From Aneurinibacillus sp. Ricciae_BoGa-3 (GTDB lineage: Bacteria; Bacillota; Bacilli; Aneurinibacillales; Aneurinibacillaceae), in NCBI RefSeq assembly GCF_028421645.1, contig NZ_CP116887.1, positions 2,482,001 to 2,546,000 on the forward strand: a stretch of 64,000 nucleotides of DNA. The letters are read 5' to 3'. Position 1 is the first letter of the stretch. Every line of letters starts with the position of its first letter. The position numbers were made by a program, and so were the translations under genes. This document shows positions 51,443 through 61,312 of this stretch, piece after piece. A model generated the notes under the pieces. That model searched no databases. It had not been told where the DNA came from and saw only the letters and a list, made by a program, of their open reading frames with translations.

Positions 51443-52057
51443 ATGGGGAACATCCGAATATCAGCAGTGGTTCTTGCCTCAGGCATGTCAAAACGAATGG
51501 GTACAGTTAAACAACTATTACCTTACAACGGATCTTCTATTTTGGAATGTGTAATACGCAAACTCCTTCCTTTTCCGTTTGAAAGCATTCATGCTGTGAT
51601 TGGAAATCACCATGAGGAAATCTTGGGCCAGATTCGAATAGAAGATTCGCGGTTTAACTGGGTAATTAATGAAAAGTTTATGGAGGGACAGAGTGCTGCT
51701 TTAAAAAAAGCAGTGAAAAGTCTTTCAGATGTTGATGGAATGATGGTTTTTCTAGCAGATCAGCCATTGATTCTTCCGGAAACAATAGCACTGGTATTTA
51801 ATAAAGCGAAAGAACAGCTTTTACAACAAGAAAAGAAGATTGCAATACAACCATGTTTTTCAGGGAGAAAAGGACATCCCGTTTTTTTTTCAAACAATTT
51901 ATTTCCATTGTTTGAAATGCTAGAAGGAGACGAAGGTGGGAAACGTATAATCAAACAATCGTTTAATTACCAGAAAGTTGTGGCAAATGATCCTGGGATT
52001 TTGATTGATATTGATACTCAGGAAGACTACCATAAATTAGTAAAAGGAATAATTTAA
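51443..52057 (+). CDS. MobA-like molybdenum cofactor cytidylyltransferase (MocA/PucB type)
   Basis: The 204-residue nucleotidyltransferase has the N-terminal signature AVVLASGMSKRMGTVKQLLPYNG, the metal-binding DGMMVFLADQPLI and the late GRKGHPVFFSNNLF. These match MocA-type enzymes that convert molybdopterin to its cytosine dinucleotide form, the cofactor used by XDH-family hydroxylases of bacteria. ATG at 51443 gives a normal MocA length and a 13-bp gap to xdhC; the open frame extends further upstream without a ribosome binding site. Confidence 0.88.
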   Translation: MGNIRISAVVLASGMSKRMGTVKQLLPYNGSSILECVIRKLLPFPFESIHAVIGNHHEEILGQIRIEDSRFNWVINEKFMEGQSAALKKAVKSLSDVDGMMVFLADQPLILPETIALVFNKAKEQLLQQEKKIAIQPCFSGRKGHPVFFSNNLFPLFEMLEGDEGGKRIIKQSFNYQKVVANDPGILIDIDTQEDYHKLVKGII

Positions 52058-52156
52058 GTTTAGTTGTGTCTCATATCCTTGCCAGCAATACCCCTTGTAG
52101 AAGTGGTGGACATAACATGAAGATCTATTATCTTTAAATTAATGGGAGGGATATTT

Positions 52157-53515
52157 ATGTCTGAGGTGTCTCCAGTGTCTGAAGTTGTAACGAAAGAGAC
52201 CGTAAGCGTTCCTTGGTATCAGGCTTTAGGCCGTAAACAATGGTACACACTCATTGCCGCAAATTTAGGATGGATGTTTGATGGGTATGAGACGTATGCA
52301 TTGATTTTGACTGTAGGGTTAGCAGTGAAACAGTTATTAACAACGGCTCATTTGGCTGAAATTCCATTTTATGCGGGCCTGATTATTGCCATAACTTTGT
52401 TAGGGTGGGGCATTGGTGGGATACTCGGTGGAATTTTGGCTGATTACATAGGAAGAAGAAAAGCTATGATGATCTCCATCCTAGCTTATTCGATCACTAC
52501 GGGGCTAAGTGCATTTTCCTGGTCTTTGGCATCGTTAGTAATTTTCCGCTTTATAGTAGGGTTATGTATTGGCTCTGAATGGGGTACTGGAACAGCTATC
52601 ATGGCAGAAGTTTGGCCGGATAATGCACGAGCAAAAGGCGCTGGCCTCATGCAGAGTGGTCTGGGGATTGGTTTTTTTATAGCATCTGCTGTTTGGTATT
52701 TTATGAGTGGTATGGGCCCGAATGCATGGAGAATTATGTTTTTAATTGGCGTACTTCCAGCTTTGGCTACTCTTTGGGTACGGAAGAGTGTGGATGAGTC
52801 CAAGCTGTGGGATAATGCAAATAAAATTCGAAAAGAGGCCTCAGCTAAAAGCAAGAGGGGAGAAACATTAAACGAAGAAGAGCAGCACTATACCAAATTT
52901 ACACTATCTGAACTCTTTTCAGACAGAAAATTAAGAAGATTAACGATTTTGGGTTCGTTAATGTCTCTTACAACAACAGTGGGTTGGTGGGGAATCTCCA
53001 CCTGGGTACCAAGTTATGTGGCATCAATCGCGGCACAACACCAATTTTCGGCAGCACAGTGGGCTAGTTTGGCAGGCATGATTTATAATGTGGGGGCCAT
53101 TGGTGGGTACATTTTACTCGGATTTCTCGCTGATTCAATTGGCCGCAAGACGACGACCATCTTATACTTTTTTTTATCACTCGTTCTGACGCCCATACTA
53201 TTTTTATTTACGCACAACTTATACACCATTCTAATTTTTACACTTATTAATGGGATCTTCACCCTTGGTCAATACACATGGATGCCAGTTTGGCTTCCTG
53301 AATGCTTCCCCACAAGAATAAGAGGAACAGCTGTAGCCTTTGTTTTTAATGCTGCTAGGTTTGTAGCATTTCTTGGTCCATTGTGTTCAGGACTGATTAT
53401 TTCGAAGCTTGGGGGATACGGAATAGCGGCAACTGTAGTTGGATTAATTTATCTTCTTGGTTTTGTGGTCGCATTTTTTTATCCAGAAACCAAAGGGCAA
53501 CAATTGCCAGAGTGA
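52157..53515 (+). CDS. MFS metabolite:proton symporter (aromatic-acid or MHS-like)
   Basis: The 452-residue protein has about 12 segments, the opening GWMFDGYETYALILTVGLAV in segment 1, GGILADYIGRRKAMM (motif A) and LPECFPTRIRGTAVAFVFN plus FFYPETKGQQL at the C-terminus. This pattern is shared by aromatic-acid:proton and metabolite:proton symporters. ATG at 52157 follows GGGAGGG. It is the last gene of the molybdenum hydroxylase region and ends in a strong terminator. Confidence 0.9.
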   Translation: MSEVSPVSEVVTKETVSVPWYQALGRKQWYTLIAANLGWMFDGYETYALILTVGLAVKQLLTTAHLAEIPFYAGLIIAITLLGWGIGGILGGILADYIGRRKAMMISILAYSITTGLSAFSWSLASLVIFRFIVGLCIGSEWGTGTAIMAEVWPDNARAKGAGLMQSGLGIGFFIASAVWYFMSGMGPNAWRIMFLIGVLPALATLWVRKSVDESKLWDNANKIRKEASAKSKRGETLNEEEQHYTKFTLSELFSDRKLRRLTILGSLMSLTTTVGWWGISTWVPSYVASIAAQHQFSAAQWASLAGMIYNVGAIGGYILLGFLADSIGRKTTTILYFFLSLVLTPILFLFTHNLYTILIFTLINGIFTLGQYTWMPVWLPECFPTRIRGTAVAFVFNAARFVAFLGPLCSGLIISKLGGYGIAATVVGLIYLLGFVVAFFYPETKGQQLPE

Positions 53516-53542
53516 TACAGCACCTTCCCCTATATAAAGGTG

Positions 53543-53579
53543 AAAAAGGATAACCAGTGGACATGGTTATCCTTTTTTT
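53543..53579 (+). terminator. Strong terminator after the MFS gene
   Basis: GGATAACCA and TGGTTATCC form a 9-bp perfect stem with AAAAA before and TTTTTTT after. It closes the molybdenum hydroxylase gene group. From 53580 to 54079 I see no supportable gene. Confidence 0.9.
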
Positions 53580-54079
53580 GTATAGTTTGCCGTTGGTCCT
53601 CGGGCTATATATAATCCTAATCTAATGTTTTTAATGCATCCAATCCTATCTTGGCGAGTAATTCCCGACAAGTATTCACTCGTCATATATCAGATGTCCA
53701 GTGACACAAACCCTCTTACATTTACCACTGAGAGAAATTTTTATTTGCCGGAGTGATGACGGTGATTTTTACGTTGAAATAAAAGGATTTATAAAAGATT
53801 ATAATAGTCACGAACCATCACCACTAGATGTTATGTTGATCAAAATAGTTGATTTAATAAGTGTGTTCTTTTTTGATACCAGTCAAAAGGTTATACATAC
53901 TTGAATGAGCTACCTGATGCCTACAATTAAATAGAGTACACGATTTTGAATCAGAAATCGTAAGATATCAAACTGATGGGGAAGTTCAGACTGGTTATAT
54001 ACAATATATCACGAGTGTTGATTAACCAAAAATAGTAAATAAAAAACGAAAAAGAGGCACCTTTTTCGGGAAAAAGAGT

Positions 54080-54296
54080 TTGTACACGACTACAAACTTT
54101 TACGAAAAGAGGCGACTTCCTTGGGCTCCGTATCATGGAAAACGTTCAGGTATTAAACTTCACGTTGGGCTTCTAGAAGCATCGCAAATGCCGTATAAGG
54201 TCATCGAGACCTCTGGGCTCCGCCATGACAGTCCCATGATGGAAGAATTCCTTGATCAACGATTTATTCTAGTGGCGGATCGCGCTTAACATTCAA
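54080..54296 (+). pseudogene. IS4-like transposase fragment
   Basis: About 65 codons (RRLPWAPYHGKRSGIKLHVGLL, YKVIETSGLRHDSPMMEEFLDQRFILVADRA) match the catalytic core of IS4-type DDE transposases around the second aspartate (ADRA). The frame stops right after that motif, and neither the N- nor the C-terminal parts are nearby. It is a dead remnant in a decayed stretch. Confidence 0.7.
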
Positions 54297-54551
54297 CAGA
54301 TTTTGCATATAACAATAGGAGGACGTTGAAGATATTTTTTGGTATGACTGCTTCTCCCTCTTCTATAAGCTAATTCTAAATAAGTTATCAATAGCGATCT
54401 TTAGGGTAGTAAATAAATAATTCTATAAAGACCTTACTCGATTCATACGAGCAGGGTTTTTATTATGGAAATTAGCTTTTGATGTAACTCTAATTAGTAA
54501 GGGGCACACATTCAAGACATTAAATTACATTATATTATATTTAAAGTATTT

Positions 54552-54626
54552 ATTATTTTTAGAATATATTGATGTTTTTGTTACCATCACTTATACTTGT
54601 ATTAACAATGAAGTCTATACTTCTTA
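54552..54626 (+). repeat. Relic copy of the promoter/operator region found at 61313
   Basis: TTATTTTTAGAATAT, CTTATACTT, AACAATGAAGT and TATACT recur with the same order and nearly the same spacing at 61313-61388. The right-hand inverted repeat GAAGTCTATACTTC (54610-54623) is perfect here, while the left one is degraded. No intact gene follows. Confidence 0.65.
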
Positions 54627-55149
54627 AACGATGTTTTTAAGAAGTTTAATATTCGTAAATTGAAGCGATTCTGCTTGTTTTGCTCGGCAAATGTAAAAGG
54701 AATATAAAAACGTTGAAATAAACTCATTTCATCCTTCAAGGAATGGCTGTTTCGCCAGGATTTATTTATACGCATGTACACTAGGACCTTCTTTGCACGG
54801 TTCACAAACTGTAAAATTTAAGATTTGGTAAAACGGAATTATTATGTAAAGGTGTAATTTCTATTGCACTGTATCTGATCTAGAGCAAAAAACAAGTGAT
54901 TAAATGGTGATATTAGGAATTGGCCCTGGAATAACAATGAAGAATACCTATCTTTTTTGCAATTCCCAAATAATATGAAAGGTCGCTTATGTCGTGCCAC
55001 ATGGTTTGGTTCATATCTTTATTGTGTTTGAAGGAAGAACGACTACAGAGTTTGAAATTAAGAAAATGAGATAATAGGTATAATGATGGCATAAGTCAAG
55101 GTGCCGTTGGCTTCTAAATTAGTGTTACCACTTCTGTTTTATCAAAAAA

Positions 55150-55345
55150 CAGAAGTGGATTGAAATCTGCAAGGGAGCGGCGAGATACGACGGTTGTTTT
55201 GTAGTTCATACTAGAAATGAAAGCACTCATTCTTCAGAAGCCTTAGATAAAGTAATTGACGTTGCAAGGGTGTGCAGGCTAAGACTTCACATTTTCCATT
55301 TTAAAATGGCTGGGGAACGGAGTCGAGATATAAAGTGCCTTGGAA
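55150..55345 (+). pseudogene. Relic of an N-acyl-D-amino-acid deacylase gene
   Basis: The frame reads IEICKGAARYDGCFVVHTRNES, SSEALDKVIDVARVCRLRLHIFHFKMAG. It matches the region ELCQVVRNYDGIYTTHMRNESDL...VQISHHKAAG of the intact deacylase at 61506, including the metal-site H-x-R-N-E and the H-x-K-x-A-G blocks. Nothing else of the gene is readable, and there is no start or stop context. The relic lies about 550 bp after the promoter relic at 54552. Apart from these items 54300-55490 shows no supportable gene. Confidence 0.65.
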
Positions 55346-55490
55346 AAAGTGGATACGGAAAGAGAAGAGGGAATTCAAAGTCTGGATTAAGCACCGCGAA
55401 AATATCAATGTTTCATTATAATCGGATAAACACACCAACATTAGATCGTGTATCTGACTTTTGATTACAGACTGTAAGGGAGAGAAGAAT

Positions 55491-55868
55491 ATGAAACAAC
55501 AAATTCATACAAATAAAGCACCGAAGCCCCTGGGTCCTTATTCGCAAGGGTTGCGGATCGGTAACAGAATCTACCTGGCGGGTCAGGGTCCGATTGACTC
55601 GGCTACGGGTCAAATCGTAGGGAATACCATTGAAGACCAGACAAAAACCACACTAGAAAATATCCAGGCCATCTTGGCCGATGCAGGAGCGACACTTAGG
55701 GATGTAGTAAAGACAACGGTTCATCTCGCTGATTTAAAAGACTTTGCTGCGTTTAACCAGGTCTACATAGAGTATTTTCAAGAACCATACCCTGTTCGAA
55801 CTACCATTGGAAGCCAGTTACTAGCTACCATGTTGGTTGAAGTCGAAGTGATAGCAGAAAATCAATAA
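55491..55868 (+). CDS. ridA: RidA-family reactive intermediate deaminase
   Basis: The 125-residue protein has the RidA marks KPLGPYSQGLRIGNRIYLAGQGPID, the arginine-containing PVRTTIGSQLLA and the terminal MLVEVEVIAEN. It hydrolyses reactive enamines or imines formed by amino-acid-processing enzymes, protecting the cell. GGGAGAG precedes the ATG at 55491; an upstream in-frame start lacks such a site. It lies in front of an amidase and an RpiR regulator, in line with amino-acid or amide catabolism. Confidence 0.93.
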   Translation: MKQQIHTNKAPKPLGPYSQGLRIGNRIYLAGQGPIDSATGQIVGNTIEDQTKTTLENIQAILADAGATLRDVVKTTVHLADLKDFAAFNQVYIEYFQEPYPVRTTIGSQLLATMLVEVEVIAENQ

Positions 55869-55927
55869 GGAAGGAGCACAAACAGTAATTTCTCGTTTCC
55901 CCTAGCAAAAATTGAGGAGGTACAAAA

Positions 55928-57421
55928 TTGATCTCTCCTAACGAAGTGGCCTATATGTCCGCTAGTCAATTGGCAAGCAAAATAAAAACACGCGAATTAT
56001 CCCCTGTAGAAGTCACTGAGGCTTTCATAACGCGCATTGAAGAAAGGAACAAGAGCTTAAATTCCTTTGTTTACTTTGGCTATGACGATGCGATGGAAAA
56101 AGCGAAGGAAGCAGAGCGAGCCATATTGGCTGGTGAAGACGTGGGATTGCTTCATGGGGTGCCAACCGCCTTAAAAGATCTGTTTGGTGCTAAGCGAGGG
56201 TGGGTTTCAACGTTTGGCGGTATAAGGGCATTGAAGGATAATGTGGTTAATTACGACAATCCTTACTGCGAACGTTTAGAAAAGGAAGGCGCTATTTTTG
56301 TAGGAAAAACCAATAGTCCGATTTTGGGTTTTCGCGCGGTAACAGATAACTATTTTTTCGGGCCTACGCGAAATCCGTTTGATTTAAGCAGAAATCCCGG
56401 AGGTTCATCAGGTGGAGGCGCAGCAGCTGTAGCGGATGGACTTCTTCCGATAGCGGAGGGCTCCGATAGCGGAGGGTCCACACGGATTCCAGCAGCTTGG
56501 TGTGGTATCTTCGGCTTTAAACCCGCCGGAGGACGTGTTCCGTACTTCTCGCGACCAGACGGGTTTAGAACTCACATTTTCTCTACCGAGGGAACGCTGA
56601 CACGTACCGTAGAGGACGCTGCCTTAGGTCTTAGCGCTTTAGTTGGGTATGATGATCGCGATCCATATAGCGTAAATGAAAAATTGGATTTTTTGTCAGC
56701 ATTACGCGGTTCTATCAAAGGCTGGCGTATTGCATACAGTCCGAACTTTGGTGTTTATCCTGTCGACAAGCGTGTAGCAGACGTTGTGGCTAAGGCTGTA
56801 AATATATTTAAACAGGCGGGGGCAATCGTGGAAGAGGTGGATCTAGTCATCCCCTATCCACAACGTGAGTTAAGTGATTTGTTCTGTCGCATTGCGATGA
56901 GGGGATGCATTTCTTTCTTCGAAGGCTATAAAACAAAGGGAATTGATTTACTAAAAGATTATCGCCAAGATTTGACTCCACAATGCCTTCAATGGATGGA
57001 TAAAGTTTATCAAATGAACTTACTGGATATTAATCGAGATCAAATCATGCGAACGACGATTTATGATTCGATCCAAAATGTCTTTAAAAACTATGATTTA
57101 TTAATAACACCGACTGTAGCTTGCCTTCCCGCTGAAAACGCAGCGGATGGCAATACAATGGGACCAACACATATTAACGGTGAAGAAGTGGATCCACTGA
57201 TCGGGTATTGTTTGACATACTTAACAAATTTCACTGGTCATCCATGTGCATCAATTCCGGCTGGACTTGTGGATCAGCGTCTCCCTGTTGGTATGCAAAT
57301 TATAGGTAAACGATATGGAGATGTGGACGTCTTAACGGCGAGTGCCGTCTTTGAACAACTCAAGCCTTGGTATCATACCTATGATATTTGTAAAAATCGC
57401 CCCTTGGACATAGTTGAATAA
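55928..57421 (+). CDS. Amidase-signature hydrolase
   Basis: The 497-residue protein has the amidase-signature triad: lysine in GVPTALKDLFG, the cis-serine in NPGGSSGGGAAAVADGL and the nucleophile serine in GSDSGGSTRIPAAWCG. It releases ammonia or an amine from a carboxamide. GatA function is unlikely because no gatB or gatC is beside it. A TTG start follows GAGGAGG. Cotranscription with ridA (59-bp gap) suggests degradation of an amino-acid amide or similar. Confidence 0.92.
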   Translation: MISPNEVAYMSASQLASKIKTRELSPVEVTEAFITRIEERNKSLNSFVYFGYDDAMEKAKEAERAILAGEDVGLLHGVPTALKDLFGAKRGWVSTFGGIRALKDNVVNYDNPYCERLEKEGAIFVGKTNSPILGFRAVTDNYFFGPTRNPFDLSRNPGGSSGGGAAAVADGLLPIAEGSDSGGSTRIPAAWCGIFGFKPAGGRVPYFSRPDGFRTHIFSTEGTLTRTVEDAALGLSALVGYDDRDPYSVNEKLDFLSALRGSIKGWRIAYSPNFGVYPVDKRVADVVAKAVNIFKQAGAIVEEVDLVIPYPQRELSDLFCRIAMRGCISFFEGYKTKGIDLLKDYRQDLTPQCLQWMDKVYQMNLLDINRDQIMRTTIYDSIQNVFKNYDLLITPTVACLPAENAADGNTMGPTHINGEEVDPLIGYCLTYLTNFTGHPCASIPAGLVDQRLPVGMQIIGKRYGDVDVLTASAVFEQLKPWYHTYDICKNRPLDIVE

Positions 57422-57447
57422 ATCAATCACTAAATTTTTTCCGAAAA

Positions 57448-57461
57448 TGAAAGCGTTTATA
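57448..57461 (+). promoter_or_regulatory. Candidate cre site before the RpiR gene
   Basis: TGAAAGCGTTTATA fits the cre core and lies 28 bp before the RpiR start, so CcpA may repress this operon. Confidence 0.5.
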
Positions 57462-57488
57462 TTTTATTGTTTATAGGAAAGGTGTCTT

Positions 57489-58379
57489 ATGAATATTAAA
57501 TCTCCCGGTTTTAAAGAACGAATTCAAAAACATTATGACTCATTGACTGAAGGACAAAAACGAGTTGCGGAATTTTTACTGAGACATGCTCATGAATCCG
57601 CTGTCTCATCCGCTGCGGAAATTGGAAAGAAAGCGGGGATTAGCGAAACAACCGTCATTCGGTTTTGTTATGCCCTGGGTTATGAAGGATTTACGGAAAT
57701 ACAAAAAGAGTTGCAGCGCCATTTGTTGATATCCAAGAGTAGTTTGGAGACGTTCGTAGAGAGTAAACGGAAATTTGCCAATGGTCAGCATTTTTACGCC
57801 GAAGTCATGGGTAAAGATTGTGAGAATATCACGACTCTGATGGAAAAATTGGATGAACAACAATTGGATGAAGTCATCCATTGCTTAAATGAAGCATCAA
57901 ATGTTCTGGTTGCCGGATTACAAACTTCTTATCCCGCGGCCCTTTGGTTCGGCTTTGCTCTAAACTTACTGAGGGGGAAAACCCGAATTTATCGACCGGA
58001 TACAGACAATGTTTTTTTACTGTCGACTGAACTGGATCCAAGTTGGGCTGTCTTGGTGTTATCCTTTCACCGATATGCGAAGAATAGTTTAGAGATCGCC
58101 AAACTCGCAAAACAAAATGGGTCAAAGGTAATTGCGATTACGGATTCCTTAGTCGCGCCGGTTGCTAAGTATGCCGATATTGTGGTACCGCTTGAAATCG
58201 AGCATACTTCAACTCTAGATATAACCACAGCATTAATTTCAGTGTTAAATAGTTTGCTAGCCGGTTACTCCTTATCAAACATCGATCAGGTTGAACAAAG
58301 AATGAAGGCTTATGATATGACAGGCGATACTATTTCTTTCTATAGACAAAACGGCGATTCCGGGGAGAACGTAAAATGA
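57489..58379 (+). CDS. RpiR-family transcriptional regulator (HTH plus SIS domain)
   Basis: The 296-residue protein has an N-terminal HTH_6 domain (LTEGQKRVAEFLL, SAAEIGKKAGISETTVIRFCYALGYEGF) and a C-terminal SIS domain (VLVAGLQTSYPAALWFGFALN, GSKVIAITDS, ADIVVPLEIE). Such regulators sense a phosphorylated or other small ligand. The gene is the first of the unit that continues with the M20, GNAT and racemase genes; its stop overlaps the M20 start by 4 bases (ATGA). It probably regulates this amino-acid salvage cluster. Confidence 0.93.
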   Translation: MNIKSPGFKERIQKHYDSLTEGQKRVAEFLLRHAHESAVSSAAEIGKKAGISETTVIRFCYALGYEGFTEIQKELQRHLLISKSSLETFVESKRKFANGQHFYAEVMGKDCENITTLMEKLDEQQLDEVIHCLNEASNVLVAGLQTSYPAALWFGFALNLLRGKTRIYRPDTDNVFLLSTELDPSWAVLVLSFHRYAKNSLEIAKLAKQNGSKVIAITDSLVAPVAKYADIVVPLEIEHTSTLDITTALISVLNSLLAGYSLSNIDQVEQRMKAYDMTGDTISFYRQNGDSGENVK

Positions 58380-59335
58380 AACAGATCATTAAGGAATTGC
58401 AGGCTGAAATTTACGAAATATTTGACTATCTGCATCAAAATCCGGAGCTTAGCTGGGAGGAATACTCCACTACCAAATTTATAAGTAACAATTAGAGTGC
58501 GAGGGATATCAAATTCAAACCTTTACCGATTGTCCTGGAGTGATGGGGGAATTAGGTAACGGCAGCATAAGGGTTGCATTACGCGCTGATATGGACGCCT
58601 TATGGCAAGAGATAAACGGAAAATGGCAGGCGATTCATTCCTGCGGCCATGATGCACACATGACCCTCGTGCTTGGCGTAATAAAGGTGCTAAATAAGCT
58701 AGCGTATCAACCGGCAGGAAAATTAAAAGTTATTTTTCAACCGGCAGAGGAAAAAGGTACGGGCGCGCTAAAAATGATGGACAAAGGCATACTCGATGAT
58801 GTGGATTACTTATATGGCGTTCATCTTAGGCCGATTCAAGAGTTGGCAGGAGGATTTGCGAGCCCTGCTATCCTACACGGTGCAGCACAGTTAATAAGAG
58901 GAGAAATTCGCGGAACTTCTGCCCACGCCGCAAGGCCTCATCTTGGCATCAATGCAATCGACGTAGGTGGGGCACTAATTCAGGAATTAAGTAAAATTCA
59001 TACAGATCCGCTTGTACCTTCTTCGATCAAAATGACCCGCTTTGTGGCTGGGGAAAAAAGCGAAAACATTATTCCAGATTATGCGGAGTTTACCCTTGAT
59101 GTAAGAGCGCAGACAAATGAGATTATGAATCAGTTACTCAAATGTTCAAAGAATCACACATGGTCTCGGTTTGATCTATTGTGCAGAAATTCATATTAAA
59201 GAAGGTGTCCGTGTGGCTGCCGCGGTTGTTAATGAAGAAGCTCGCGAGGGCATCGAGATTTTGGTGACAGCAATTATGAATACATTTGAATACTGCCAAG
59301 AGAGGGATTGTCATGGAGGTTTTGTTCAAAAAGCT
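58376..59335 (+). pseudogene. M20-family amidohydrolase, inactivated by frameshifts
   Basis: The ATG overlaps the RpiR stop and gives IIKELQAEIYEIFDYLHQNPEL, then stops at 58493. The correct continuation (LECEGYQIQTF, ALRADMDALWQE, SCGHDAHMTLVLG, FQPAEEKGTGALKMMD, GTSAHAARPHLGINAIDVGG) is in another frame until about 59150. A second shift leads to CAEIHIKEGVRVAAAVVNEEAREGIEILV. Metal ligands of the family (CGHDAH, PAEE) are present, and the C-terminal part is shortened. It was probably the N-succinyl- or N-acyl-L-amino acid hydrolase of this operon. Confidence 0.87.
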
Positions 59336-60167
59336 TGAAACCATTAAGGAACTAGAAGCAATGGCCAGTCTAGAAACGAGAGTATGGGCGATGAAACCAA
59401 TTCCCTTGCACCAAACCTTTACGGCAGCTAAGAATGGCGGCATTGTTATTGGGGCATATGAAGGACAGCAAATGATAGGATTTATTTATAGTTTTCCAGG
59501 TTTTGCACAGGGTGAACCTTATCTTTGCTCGCATATGATGGGAATTGATTCAGATTATCAAAACCGAGGAATAGGCTATCTGTTAAAAATGAAACAAGCA
59601 GAAGAAGCAAGAAAATTGGGATATGACAAAATTAAATGGACCTATGACCCACTGGAAAGCAGGAATGCTTATTTAAATATCGTTAAACTAGGGGCCATCT
59701 GTTCGGAGTATATCGAGAATTGCTACGGTGAAATGACAGATGGTTTAAATCGGGGGATTGCATCGGATAGGTTTAACGTGGAATGGCACATTAACAGTCC
59801 TTACCTGCATAAAAGGATACTTTTTGCTAATCTGTCGATCCAACCGGATGCAATGGTACTGGGTTGGCAGCTAAGAAAAGATGGGTATCCCCAAGCGCTG
59901 ATAAAGGATCTGGCCGTTATGTCGCAATCTAACCTCCCCTTTCTTTTTGTTTCAATACCAAGTGAATTCCAAAAAATCAAGCAAGTCGATCTTGAGCTCG
60001 CGGTTGAATGGCGTTTGCAAACAAGGAGAGTATTCAGGGAGGCATTTGCTGGAGGATGGATGGTTTGCCACGCCATCCGCTGCACAAATTGCCCTATTCA
60101 ATATTCTGTTTTGATTAAAAAAGAGAAATTGTCATTCAACAACTCAAAAGAAAACGGAGGTATCTAA
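59313..60167 (+). CDS. GNAT-family acyltransferase, candidate D-amino acid N-succinyltransferase
   Basis: The 284-residue protein has the acetyl-CoA-binding region of GNAT enzymes (MMGIDSDYQNRGIGYLLKMKQAEEARKLG), then KIKWTYDPLESRNAYLNIVKLGAICSEYIENCYG, and a longer C-terminal half than simple GNATs (COG3375-like). In Geobacillus kaustophilus a GNAT of this operon type succinylates D-amino acids ahead of N-succinylamino-acid racemase. The next gene here is such a racemase, so the same role is inferred. AGAGGGAT precedes ATG 59313. Confidence 0.8.
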   Translation: MEVLFKKLETIKELEAMASLETRVWAMKPIPLHQTFTAAKNGGIVIGAYEGQQMIGFIYSFPGFAQGEPYLCSHMMGIDSDYQNRGIGYLLKMKQAEEARKLGYDKIKWTYDPLESRNAYLNIVKLGAICSEYIENCYGEMTDGLNRGIASDRFNVEWHINSPYLHKRILFANLSIQPDAMVLGWQLRKDGYPQALIKDLAVMSQSNLPFLFVSIPSEFQKIKQVDLELAVEWRLQTRRVFREAFAGGWMVCHAIRCTNCPIQYSVLIKKEKLSFNNSKENGGI

Positions 60168-61277
60168 ATGAAAATTGAGCGTGTAACCTTGCGCCATGTT
60201 CAAATGGAATTAAAGGCCCCATTTACTACAAGTTTTGGCACATTTCGAACAAAGGACTTTCTATTGATTGAAGCCGTTGACTCGGCCGGGGTAGTTGGGT
60301 GGGGCGAGTCGGTCGCCTTCCATTCTCCTTGGTATAACGAAGAAACGTTGAAAACCAATTGGCATATGCTAGAGGATTTTTTAATTCCTCTCGTTTTAAG
60401 CAAACCCATTGAGCATCCTGATGAATTAGGTCAACGGTTCGCATTTATTCGTAAAAACAAAATGGCGAAGTCGGCCATAGAAGGGGCCATATGGGATCTC
60501 TATGCTAAGAAAATCGGGGTTCCTCTAAGCAAGGCGCTTGGAGGGCAAAAGAAAACCGTTGAGGTTGGCGTCAGTATCGGAATTCAGCAAACGACAAGTG
60601 ATTTACTTAAGATCATTGAAAATTTTGTTTCGCAGGAATATCGCCGTATTAAGGTAAAAATAAAGCCAGGTTGGGATGTAGACGTCATCCGAGAGATTCG
60701 TAGACACTTTCCTAGTTTGCCTCTAATGGCGGACGCAAACTCAGCTTATTCTCTAGAAGATATTGACACGCTTAAGGCTCTGGACGAATTTGATTTAATG
60801 ATGATCGAACAGCCGCTTTCTCCGGATGACATTGTCGATCATGCCAAGCTTCAGGCATTACTCAAAACACCAATATGTCTGGATGAAAGCATTCACTCCC
60901 TCGATGATGCTAGAAAAGCCATCGAGCTTGGGAGTTGTAAAATTATTAATATCAAAATTGGGCGCGTAGGTGGACTGAGTGAATCGATCAAAATCCACGA
61001 TTTCTGCAAGATGAAAAATATTCCAATATGGTGTGGAGGTATGTTAGAGTCCGGCGTCGGTAGGGCGCATAATATTGCCATTACTACATTGGACAACTTC
61101 TTGATGCCAGGTGATACTGCCGCTTCGTCACGCTACTGGCATCGCGACATAATACAACCGGAAGTAACCGTACAAAATGGATTAATCACGGTTCCGGATC
61201 ATCCAGGGATCGGCTATGAAGTGGATCGCCGTCAATTAGAAGCCTATTCTACTAAATCAAGTACGTTACGTATGTAA
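60168..61277 (+). CDS. N-succinylamino-acid racemase/o-succinylbenzoate synthase-family enolase
   Basis: The 369-residue enolase-superfamily protein has the muconate-lactonizing-type barrel ends: catalytic lysine in RIKVKIKPG, metal acids in ADANSAY, MIEQPLS and CLDESIHS, the second lysine in [10 protein letters not shown], and the [15 protein letters not shown] block. This is the Bacillus-type NSAR/OSBS (MenC) pattern. Without menB, menE or menF nearby, and next to a GNAT and an M20 gene, racemisation of N-succinylamino acids is more likely than menaquinone synthesis. It begins one base after the GNAT stop, with CGGAGG upstream. Confidence 0.9.
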   Translation: MKIERVTLRHVQMELKAPFTTSFGTFRTKDFLLIEAVDSAGVVGWGESVAFHSPWYNEETLKTNWHMLEDFLIPLVLSKPIEHPDELGQRFAFIRKNKMAKSAIEGAIWDLYAKKIGVPLSKALGGQKKTVEVGVSIGIQQTTSDLLKIIENFVSQEYRRIKVKIKPGWDVDVIREIRRHFPSLPLMADANSAYSLEDIDTLKALDEFDLMMIEQPLSPDDIVDHAKLQALLKTPICLDESIHSLDDARKAIELGSCKIINIKIGRVGGLSESIKIHDFCKMKNIPIWCGGMLESGVGRAHNIAITTLDNFLMPGDTAASSRYWHRDIIQPEVTVQNGLITVPDHPGIGYEVDRRQLEAYSTKSSTLRM

Positions 61278-61312
61278 ATTATTCTGATAAATAAAAGTAA
61301 TTAATGTATTAA

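Noticed and set aside
53701-53904. 67-codon open frame
   Set aside because: No ribosome binding site, no recognisable family, and it lies in a decayed, AT-rich stretch.
54602-54805. 67-codon minus-strand open frame
   Set aside because: It overlaps the promoter relic, has low-complexity composition and no similarity that I can recognise.
60168-61277. Dedicated o-succinylbenzoate synthase for menaquinone
   Set aside because: No other men genes are near, while a GNAT and an M20 hydrolase gene flank it as in the succinylamino-acid racemase operon.
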